DNA from: Comamonadaceae bacterium
Lineage (GTDB): Bacteria; Pseudomonadota; Gammaproteobacteria; Burkholderiales; Burkholderiaceae_C
Direction: 5' to 3'
DNA length: 13,788 nucleotides
Assembly: GCA_947457975.1 (NCBI GenBank)
Contig: CANGYC010000033.1
Coordinates: 1 to 13,788, forward strand
In this document: positions 8,321-13,788 of the stretch, in pieces
Layout of the letters: every line of letters starts with the position of its first letter
Numbering within the stretch: the first letter of the stretch is position 1
Translations under genes and position numbers: made by a program
The notes under the pieces: model-generated
Seen by the model: only the letters and a program-made list of their open reading frames with translations
What the model was told of the DNA's origin: nothing
Database searches by the model: none

Positions 8321-8713
8321 CTAGTCGGGCACGACCGCCGTCACCTCGATCTCCACGCGGGCCTGGTCCTCAATGAGGGCACTGACCTCGACGGCCGTCA
8401 TGGCCACGCCGAAGTGGCCGATGATCTCTCGGAAGATCTTGCCGATTTCAGGCGCGGCCTCAAGGTAGTCGCGCTTGCTGGTGACGTACCAGGTCATGCG
8501 CACGATGTGCTCGGGCCGGGCGCCGCCCTCGGCCAACACGGCCACGATGTTCATGAGCGCCTGCCGCACCTGGCCGACCAGGTCGCCCGTGTGGAAGACG
8601 CCTTGTTCGTCCCAGCCGATCATGCCGGCCACAAACACCATGCGACCCTGGACGGCCACGCCATTGGCGTAGCCCTTGGGACGGGGCCAGCCCGGAGGAA
8701 GCAGTACCTGCAT
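8321..8713 (-). CDS. RidA/YjgF/YER057c family protein (Met at the catalytic Arg position)
   Basis: Small trimer-forming family whose RidA members hydrolyse reactive enamines/imines; older annotation calls them translation inhibitors. It has 130 residues, the family length, with the typical GRMVFVAGMIGWDEQG, QVRQALMNIVAVLAEGG and VEIEVTAVV segments. By eye, the catalytic Arg of canonical RidA (in the segment resembling ARSCVEV) is Met105 here (AMTAVEV), while the late Glu (E121) is kept, so it is not a standard 2-aminoacrylate deaminase. The ATG ending at 8713 is chosen because AAGGAG precedes it at ideal distance; the open frame extends upstream into the dehydrogenase gene without a good start. 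It is last in the operon, 32 bases after the acyl-CoA dehydrogenase. Its presence beside the monooxygenase/reductase fusion parallels the 'translation inhibitor' gene of the Azoarcus evansii 2-aminobenzoate cluster. Confidence 0.9.
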   Translation of the reverse strand: MQVLLPPGWPRPKGYANGVAVQGRMVFVAGMIGWDEQGVFHTGDLVGQVRQALMNIVAVLAEGGARPEHIVRMTWYVTSKRDYLEAAPEIGKIFREIIGHFGVAMTAVEVSALIEDQARVEIEVTAVVPD

Positions 8714-8745
8714 CAATGTTCTCCTTGTGTGTTCCGGTGGGCGGC

Positions 8746-9909
8746 TCAGGCGCCGGCCTTGAGCAGTTCGCGCGCGATGATGAGTTGCTGCACCTCGGTC
8801 GCCCCCTCGTAGATGCGCAAAGCGCGGATCTCGCGGTAGAGGCTTTCCACCATGACGCCCTGCGTCACGCCCAGGCCGCCCCACAGCTGCACGGCCGCAT
8901 CGATGACCTGCTGCGCGTTCTCGGTGGCCACCATCTTGGCCATGGCGGCTTCGCGCGTGACCGACTGTCCCTGGTCGCGCTGCCAGGCGGCGCGGTAGGT
9001 GAGCAGTGCGGCGCTGTCGATGGCCGTGGCCATTTGCGCCAGCTTGGCCTGGGTGAGCTGGAAGTCGGCCAGCACGCCACCGAACATGGCGCGCGTGCGC
9101 GTGCGCGCCAGGGCTTCATCCAGCGCCCGGCGCGCAAAGCCCAGGGCGGCCGCGGCCACCGAGGTGCGGAACACATCGAGCGTGCGCATGGCCAGCTTGA
9201 AGCCCTGGCCCGCCTCGCCCAGGCGCTGGCTGGCGGGAATGCGGCAGCTCGTGAACTTCAGGCGCGCCAGCGGGTGCGGCGCGATCACCTCGATGCGCTC
9301 GGCAATGGCCAGGCCCGGGGTGTCGGCGTCGACGATGAAGGCCGAGATGCCCCGCGAACCCGGGGCCTCGCCGGTGCGGGCGAACACCACGTAAAAGTCG
9401 GCAATGCCGCCGTTGGAGATCCAGGTCTTCTCGCCGTCAAGCACATATTCGGCGCCCTCGGTGCGTGCGCTGCAGCTCAGGGCCGCCACGTCCGAGCCCG
9501 CCTCCGGCTCGGAGAGGGCAAAGGCCGCAATCGCCTCGCCGCGGGCCACACGCGGCAGGTAGCGCTGGCGCTGCTCGGGCGTGCCTTGCAGGGAGATCGC
9601 GCCCGAGCCCAGGCCCTGCATGGCAAAGGCAAAGTCGGCCAGGCCCTGGTGGCGGGCCAGGGTTTCACGGATCAGGCAGATGGCACGGGTGTCGATCAAG
9701 TCAGCGGCCCCGCCATGCGCGGTGCCGCCCACCGCATGCCGCAGCCAGCCTGCGCGGCCCAGGGCCTGCACCAGGTGGCGGCATTCGGCGTCCACATCCT
9801 GGCCATGGGCGCCCGAGAGATGCTGCTGCGCCCAGGCGTCCAAGTCCTTTGCCAGCGTGCGGTGATGCGGCTCGAAGAAGGGCCAGTCGAGGTAACTCTG
9901 ATCGGCCAT
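8746..9909 (-). CDS. Acyl-CoA dehydrogenase
   Basis: FAD-dependent alpha,beta-dehydrogenase of CoA thioesters, passing electrons to electron-transfer flavoprotein. It has 387 residues, the family length, with all three domains: N-terminal helices, the middle domain with [16 protein letters not shown] and [20 protein letters not shown], and the C-terminal helical domain with [12 protein letters not shown] and [21 protein letters not shown]368 in IYEGATE fits the catalytic base position. The start is the ATG ending at 9909, one base after the stop of the crotonase gene, with GAGGG upstream; an in-frame TTG ending at 9924 would overlap that gene and is less likely. Here it probably oxidises an alicyclic or ring-cleaved CoA intermediate made from the aromatic substrate; the exact substrate is inferred only from context. 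Confidence 0.93.
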   Translation of the reverse strand: MADQSYLDWPFFEPHHRTLAKDLDAWAQQHLSGAHGQDVDAECRHLVQALGRAGWLRHAVGGTAHGGAADLIDTRAICLIRETLARHQGLADFAFAMQGLGSGAISLQGTPEQRQRYLPRVARGEAIAAFALSEPEAGSDVAALSCSARTEGAEYVLDGEKTWISNGGIADFYVVFARTGEAPGSRGISAFIVDADTPGLAIAERIEVIAPHPLARLKFTSCRIPASQRLGEAGQGFKLAMRTLDVFRTSVAAAALGFARRALDEALARTRTRAMFGGVLADFQLTQAKLAQMATAIDSAALLTYRAAWQRDQGQSVTREAAMAKMVATENAQQVIDAAVQLWGGLGVTQGVMVESLYREIRALRIYEGATEVQQLIIARELLKAGA

Positions 9910-9910
9910 C

Positions 9911-10756
9911 TCAGTTGCCCTCAAAGCGCGGACGCTGCTTGGCCACGAAGGCGTGATAGGCCCGCGAAAAATCTTCGGTGAGCATGCAGATGGCCTGTGC
10001 CTGCGCCTCGGACTCGATGGCCTGGTCGATGGTCATGGACCACTCCTGGTGCAGCATGGTCTTGGTGATGCCGTTGGCAAAGCTCGGGCCCTCGGCCAGC
10101 TCGGCGGCCAGCGCCTGGGCCTGGGCCAGCAGGTCCTCAGGGGTACACAGGCGGTTGAAAAAGCCCCAGCGCTCGGCCTCCTCACCGCCCAGGCTGCGGC
10201 CGGTGTAGAGCAGCTCGCTGGCGCGGCCCTGGCCCACGATGCGCGGCAGCATGGCGCAAGCGCCCATGTCGCAGCCAGCCAGCCCCACGCGGTTGAACAA
10301 AAAGGCTGTCTTGCTGCGGGCCGTGCCCAGGCGAAGATCGCTGGCCATGGCCAGGATGGCGCCGGCGCCGGCGCACACGCCATCCACCGCCGCAATGAGG
10401 GGCTGAGGGCAGGCGCGCATGGTCTTGACGAGTTCCCCCGTCATGCGCGTGAACATGAGCAGCTCAGGCGCCTTCAGGGCAATGAGCGGGCCAATGATCT
10501 CGTGCACATCGCCGCCCGAGCAGAAGTTGCCGCCCTCGCCCGCCAGCACCACGGCGCGCACATCCTCGGCCCACTTGAGCTGGTGAAAGAGGTCGCGCAG
10601 TTCGGCGTAGGAGTCGAAGGTCAGCGGGTTCTTGCGCTCGGGCCGGTTCAGGGTGATGGTGGCCACCTGGCCCTGCACCTGCCAATGGAAGTGGCGGGCC
10701 TGGTAGCCGGCCAGGGTTTTGCGGTTGCCTGCGAGCAGGCTGGGGTCGATGCTCAT
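9911..10756 (-). CDS. Enoyl-CoA hydratase/isomerase (crotonase) family protein lacking both classical Glu residues
   Basis: Crotonase-fold protein acting on a CoA thioester, 281 residues. The N-terminal strand [20 protein letters not shown] and oxyanion-hole segments [12 protein letters not shown] and [19 protein letters not shown] are typical. By hand alignment with rat enoyl-CoA hydratase, both catalytic glutamates are replaced: Glu144 (GGGCE) by Ile134 and Glu164 (QPE) by Arg156 (FNR). An Asp163 in [17 protein letters not shown] could be the working acid/base, as aspartate is in some family members. Simple hydration is therefore doubtful; isomerisation, hydrolysis or ring opening of an alicyclic CoA thioester are alternatives. 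The ATG ending at 10756 is preceded by AAGGAA and lies 17 bases after the fusion-enzyme stop. It belongs to the operon running from 13098 to 8321. Confidence 0.9.
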   Translation of the reverse strand: MSIDPSLLAGNRKTLAGYQARHFHWQVQGQVATITLNRPERKNPLTFDSYAELRDLFHQLKWAEDVRAVVLAGEGGNFCSGGDVHEIIGPLIALKAPELLMFTRMTGELVKTMRACPQPLIAAVDGVCAGAGAILAMASDLRLGTARSKTAFLFNRVGLAGCDMGACAMLPRIVGQGRASELLYTGRSLGGEEAERWGFFNRLCTPEDLLAQAQALAAELAEGPSFANGITKTMLHQEWSMTIDQAIESEAQAQAICMLTEDFSRAYHAFVAKQRPRFEGN

Positions 10757-10773
10757 CCGGGTTCCTTGGTGAA

Positions 10774-13098
10774 TCAGGCCTTGGCGGAAGCCGCCTGCTC
10801 GCGGGCGAAGTTGGCCTCGAGCTGGCTCTTGGCCGAGACGTACTGGCGCGGCCAGGCCAGCGGGGTGTAGCCGATGCGCGCGGCCTCGGTCAGCGTCCAT
10901 GCCGGGTTGGCCAGGTGCGGGCGGGCCACGGCGCACAGGTCGGCCCGGCCCGCAGCGAGGATGCTGTTGGCGTGGTCGGCCTCGTAGATGGCACCCACGG
11001 CGATGGTGGGAATGCCCGCCTCCTGGCGGATGCGGTCGGCAAACGGCGTCTGGTACATGCGGCCGTAGGTGGGCTTTTGGTCCGGGTGCACCTGGCCGGA
11101 GGAGCAGTCGATCATGTCGGCTCCTGCGGCCTTGAAGACCTGCGCGATCTGCACGGCCTCGTTGGGCGTGATGCCTCCGGGCACCCAGTCATGCGCCGAG
11201 ATGCGCACCGAGATCGGCAGGTGTGCAGGCCAGGCCGCACGCACGGCGCGGAACACCTCCAGCGGATAGCGCAGGCGGTTCTCCAGCGTGCCGCCGTACT
11301 CGTCGGTGCGGTGGTTGCTCAAGGGCGAGATGAAGCCCGAGAGCAAATAGCCGTGGGCGCAGTGCAGCTCCAGCCAGTCGAAGCCGGCGTCAGCGCCGCG
11401 GCGCGCGGCGGCCACGAACTCGTCGCGCACCCGGTCCATGTCGGCGCGTGTCATGGCGCGCGGCACCTGGCCATCGGGCAGGTAGGGACGGGCGCTGGCG
11501 GCCAGCAGCGGCCAGTTGCCCTGGGGCAAAGGCTGGTCCATGCCGCCGCCGGTCCAGGGCTCGCAGCTCGAGCCCTTGGCGCCGGCATGGCCGATCTGGA
11601 GACCAATCTTGGCATCGGACTGTGCATGCACCCATTCGACGATGTGCTTGAAAGCCTGGCCTTGCGCATCGGTCCACAGGCCCGGGCAGGAGGGCGTGAT
11701 GCGGCCTTCGGGGCTGACGCAGCTCATCTCGACCATCACCAGGCCCGCGCCGCCCAGGGCGCGCGCGCCCAGGTGCACCAGGTGGTAGTCGCCCACCAGA
11801 CCGTCCTGCGCGGAGTATTGCGCCATGGGCGAGACGACGATGCGGTTCTTCAGCTTCACGCTGCGCAGGGTGTAGGGCGTGAACATGGGCGGCGGCGCTT
11901 TGCCACGCACCTGCACGCCCGCCCGCTCGGCGAACCAGGTTTCATAGCCCTGCAGCCAGGCCGCATCGCGCAGCCGGAGGTTCTCGTGGCTGATGCGCTG
12001 GCTGCGCGTGAGCATGGAGTACATGAATTGTTCGGGCTCGAGCTGGTCGCAGTAGCGGTGGCCGCAGACCTCGAACCACTCCATGGCATTCCAGGCGGCG
12101 TTCTGGATGCGCAGCGTCTCCACGCGCCTGGCCTCCTGGTAGGCCGCCAGCACCTCGGGCAGCTGGGCCGGGTCGTCGCCCAGGGCCTTGAACTGGCGCG
12201 TGAGCTCAATGGCATCTTCAATGGCCAGCTTGGTGCCCGAGCCGATGGCGAAGTGCGCCGTATGCACGGCATCGCCCATGAGCACCACATGGCTGCCCTG
12301 CGCATTGCGCAGCCACCAGTGGCCACACACCACGCGCTGAAAGTTCAGCCAGGCCGAGCCCCGCAGGTGGCGGGCATTGGTCATGAGCTTGGCGCCTTGC
12401 AGATTATTGGCAAAGAGTTGCTCGCAAAAGGCGATGGACTGTTCCTGGTCGGCCTGGTCCAGGCCGTGGGCCAGCCAGACTTCCTCGGGGCACTCGACGA
12501 TGAAGGTGGTGGTGTTCTCGTCGAACTTGTAGACATGGGCCTGGAACCAGCCGTGCTCGGTGCGCTCGAACAGGAAGGTGAAGGCGTCGTAAAGCTTGTT
12601 CGTGCCCAGCCAGATGTAGCGGTTGGGGCGCAGGGCGATGTCGGGCTTGAACACCTCTTCATAGCGCGTGCGCACCCGGGAGTTGATGCCGTCGCTGGCG
12701 ATCACGAGGTCGGCGTCGGGGAAGTCCAGGTCGCTGTCCACGTCGGCCTCGAACACCAGCTTGACGCCCAGCTCCTCGCAGCGCAACTGCAGGATGTTGA
12801 GCAGCTTCTTGCGGCCGATGCCCACAAAACCGTGGCCCCCGGAGCGGATGACCTGCCCCTTGAAGTGCAGCTCGATGTCGTCCCAGTGGTTGAAGGCCTT
12901 CTGGATGACCTCGGCCGTCGGTGCGTCCCAGGCCCGCATGTTGTCCATGGTGGCGTCGGAGAACACCACCCCCCAGCCGAAGGTGTCGTAGGGCTTGTTG
13001 CGCTCGACCACGGTGATGTCGTGGGCGGGGTTGAGTTGCTTCATCAGCAGCGCAAAGTACAGGCCCGACGGGCCGCCACCGATGCAGACGATTTTCAT
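10774..13098 (-). CDS. FAD monooxygenase / old-yellow-enzyme reductase fusion (2-aminobenzoyl-CoA monooxygenase/reductase type)
   Basis: Predicted dearomatising flavoenzyme acting on an aryl-CoA. Residues 1 to about 395 are an aromatic-hydroxylase-type FAD monooxygenase: Rossmann motif [15 protein letters not shown] (7-12), E32 for FAD ribose, DG motif ASDGINS (136-137), and GD motif [16 protein letters not shown] (275-276). Residues from about 403 are an OYE/YqjM-type NAD(P)H:flavin reductase: [18 protein letters not shown], the H579-x-x-H582-G-Y584 substrate pocket, and NHRTDEYGG. Length (774) and layout match the 87-kDa enzyme of Azoarcus evansii that turns 2-aminobenzoyl-CoA into 2-amino-5-oxocyclohex-1-ene-1-carbonyl-CoA. 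Databases often label such fusions salicylyl-CoA 5-hydroxylase/oxidoreductase; sequence reading cannot decide the substrate. AAGGAG sits six bases before the ATG. It is the first gene of the operon, behind a palindrome-controlled promoter. A partly conserved Cys of YqjM (SPMC) is Ala here. Confidence 0.9.
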   Translation of the reverse strand: MKIVCIGGGPSGLYFALLMKQLNPAHDITVVERNKPYDTFGWGVVFSDATMDNMRAWDAPTAEVIQKAFNHWDDIELHFKGQVIRSGGHGFVGIGRKKLLNILQLRCEELGVKLVFEADVDSDLDFPDADLVIASDGINSRVRTRYEEVFKPDIALRPNRYIWLGTNKLYDAFTFLFERTEHGWFQAHVYKFDENTTTFIVECPEEVWLAHGLDQADQEQSIAFCEQLFANNLQGAKLMTNARHLRGSAWLNFQRVVCGHWWLRNAQGSHVVLMGDAVHTAHFAIGSGTKLAIEDAIELTRQFKALGDDPAQLPEVLAAYQEARRVETLRIQNAAWNAMEWFEVCGHRYCDQLEPEQFMYSMLTRSQRISHENLRLRDAAWLQGYETWFAERAGVQVRGKAPPPMFTPYTLRSVKLKNRIVVSPMAQYSAQDGLVGDYHLVHLGARALGGAGLVMVEMSCVSPEGRITPSCPGLWTDAQGQAFKHIVEWVHAQSDAKIGLQIGHAGAKGSSCEPWTGGGMDQPLPQGNWPLLAASARPYLPDGQVPRAMTRADMDRVRDEFVAAARRGADAGFDWLELHCAHGYLLSGFISPLSNHRTDEYGGTLENRLRYPLEVFRAVRAAWPAHLPISVRISAHDWVPGGITPNEAVQIAQVFKAAGADMIDCSSGQVHPDQKPTYGRMYQTPFADRIRQEAGIPTIAVGAIYEADHANSILAAGRADLCAVARPHLANPAWTLTEAARIGYTPLAWPRQYVSAKSQLEANFAREQAASAKA

Positions 13099-13114
13099 GG
13101 GTGCTCCTTGGTGT

Positions 13115-13128
13115 CCCGCCCGAGCGGG
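13115..13128 (-). other. Small hairpin in the 5' leader of the fusion gene
   Basis: CCCGC-ccga-GCGGG can form a five-pair stem in the leader, between the promoter and the ribosome binding site of the fusion gene. It may be fortuitous in GC-rich DNA. Confidence 0.25.
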
Positions 13129-13142
13129 GCAGGAACGTCGGA

Positions 13143-13166
13143 AAATAGTTTAGGCCTAAACTATTT
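13143..13166. promoter_or_regulatory. Perfect 24-base palindrome, probable MarR-type operator
   Basis: The half-site AAATAGTTTAGG (13143-13154) is followed directly by its exact reverse complement (13155-13166). It stands in an AT-rich patch inside GC-rich DNA. It covers the -10 box and most of the spacer of the predicted operon promoter, which suits repression by a dimeric regulator. MarR-family proteins bind palindromes of this size and often control aryl-CoA pathways; the comparable Azoarcus evansii cluster includes a MarR-like gene. The regulator gene itself is not in this window. Confidence 0.75.
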
Positions 13167-13175
13167 AAGACTCAA
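13147..13175 (-). promoter_or_regulatory. Sigma-70-like promoter of the catabolic operon
   Basis: On the minus strand TTGAGT (13170-13175) and TAAACT (13147-13152) are separated by exactly 17 bases; each matches its consensus at four of six positions. The palindrome overlaps the -10 box and spacer. Transcription would start about 40 bases upstream of the fusion-gene ATG. Confidence 0.5.
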
Positions 13176-13214
13176 TCACCCCGAGCAGGATCCGGGTATG
13201 TCCTGGCTGCGGAC

Positions 13215-13788
13215 TCAGCGATTGCGGAAACGACGGTCGATGAAGGCCTGCAGCTCGCCCACCACGCCCTTCCTGAAGGTCATCACGCAGACCACAAAGA
13301 TAGCGCCGATGATGACCGTGACCCAGGAGCCAACCTTGTCGGCCAAGAGGTTCTGCAGGGCGATCACGATGCCCGCACCGAGGACGGGGCCGAACAGCGT
13401 GCCTACGCCGCCCAAGAGGCTCATCAGGATGACCTCGCCTGACATGGACCAGTGCACATCGGACAGGGTGGCAAAGCCCATCACCAGGGTCTTGAGCGAG
13501 CCGGCCAGCCCGGCCAGGGCGGCCGAGAGAATGAAGGCCAGCAGCTTGTAGCGGTCGACCTCGTAGCCCAGCGAGATGGCGCGGGGCTCGTTCTCGCTGA
13601 TCATCTTGATCACCCGGCCGAAAGTCTAATTAACGATGCGCGAGATGCCCAGGTAGCAGGCCAGGAAGATCGCGGCCACCACGTAGTACATGGCGGTGTC
13701 CGAGCCCAGGTCCAGCCCGCCCAGGAAGGTGCCGCGCGGCACGGCCTGCAGACCGTCTTCGCCGCCCGTGAAGGGCGCCTGCAGGCAA
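13215..13788 (-). pseudogene. livM: Branched-chain amino acid-type ABC permease, interrupted by an in-frame TAG, partial
   Basis: LivM-type inner-membrane permease of a high-affinity branched-chain amino acid/amide/aromatic acid ABC importer. The visible part starts mid-gene and runs off the right edge. Upstream of the stop the frame reads FTGGEDGLQAVPRG and, further on, ACYLGISRIVN; then a TAG (13626-13628) interrupts, and the same frame continues TFGRVIKMISENEPRAISLG and on to DRRFRNR at the true stop (13215-13217). Family members have a Ser at the interrupted position (S-P/T-F-G-R), so one base change, TCG to TAG, explains it. The part after the stop (about 134 residues) holds the conserved EAA-like loop and the last membrane helices, so the truncated protein should not work. 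A GTG at 13611-13613 could in theory restart translation but has no ribosome binding site. Sequencing error is the main alternative. Its place upstream of the aryl-CoA operon suggests uptake of the aromatic substrate. Confidence 0.82.

Noticed and set aside
9910..9924. TTG start for the acyl-CoA dehydrogenase, five codons upstream
   Set aside because: It would overlap the crotonase gene, and the ATG ending at 9909 has a ribosome binding site and a normal family N-terminus.
8716..9981. A 421-codon plus-strand frame opposite the acyl-CoA dehydrogenase
   Set aside because: Shadow frame of a well-supported gene; low-complexity composition and no motif.
10915..13551. An 878-codon open frame on the plus strand opposite the fusion gene and livM
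   Set aside because: It is antisense to clear enzyme domains, crosses the promoter and palindrome, and has the Ala/Gly/His/Val-rich make-up of a mirrored frame in GC-rich DNA; no domain is recognisable.

Overview
The window comes from a GC-rich genome with dense coding and almost no spacer DNA. The corC-lnt-glyQ-glyS order, the protein sequences and a betaproteobacterial type of aromatic-CoA gene cluster point to Burkholderiales, probably Comamonadaceae. The genus cannot be settled from the sequence alone. No tRNA, rRNA, CRISPR array, insertion sequence or phage gene was seen.

Left part (1-6380, all minus strand): a housekeeping block. In transcription order it holds a membrane-anchored alpha/beta hydrolase, a GNAT acetyltransferase, corC (CBS-pair protein), lnt (apolipoprotein N-acyltransferase, coupled to corC by a one-base stop/start overlap), glyQ and glyS (glycyl-tRNA synthetase alpha and beta subunits; glyS runs off the left edge). 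A strong hairpin sits on the lnt stop codon and separates lnt from glyQS.

Middle (6381-8304, plus strand): a metallo-beta-lactamase-fold hydrolase lies divergent to the alpha/beta hydrolase. A 244-base AT-rich spacer follows, then an OmpR-type response regulator with no histidine kinase beside it.

Right part (8321-13788, minus strand): a catabolic operon. A 774-residue fusion of an FAD monooxygenase and an old-yellow-enzyme reductase is followed by a crotonase-fold protein, an acyl-CoA dehydrogenase and a RidA/YjgF protein. This set matches the aerobic 2-aminobenzoyl-CoA (anthranilate) cluster described in Azoarcus evansii: an 87-kDa monooxygenase/reductase fusion, beta-oxidation enzymes, a 'translation inhibitor' protein, a MarR-like regulator and an ABC binding protein. 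Automated annotation often names such fusions salicylyl-CoA 5-hydroxylase, and that alternative stays open. A perfect 24-base palindrome overlaps the apparent sigma-70 promoter of the operon and is a likely MarR-type operator. Upstream lies a LivM-type ABC permease gene interrupted by an in-frame TAG.

Proposed flow: a Liv-type transporter brings in the aromatic acid and a CoA ligase outside the window activates it. The fusion enzyme hydroxylates and reduces the ring, and the crotonase, dehydrogenase and RidA protein process the non-aromatic, probably enamine, CoA thioester. The main oddities are the broken livM, loss of both classical catalytic glutamates in the crotonase, a RidA protein with Met at the catalytic Arg position, and the orphan response regulator.
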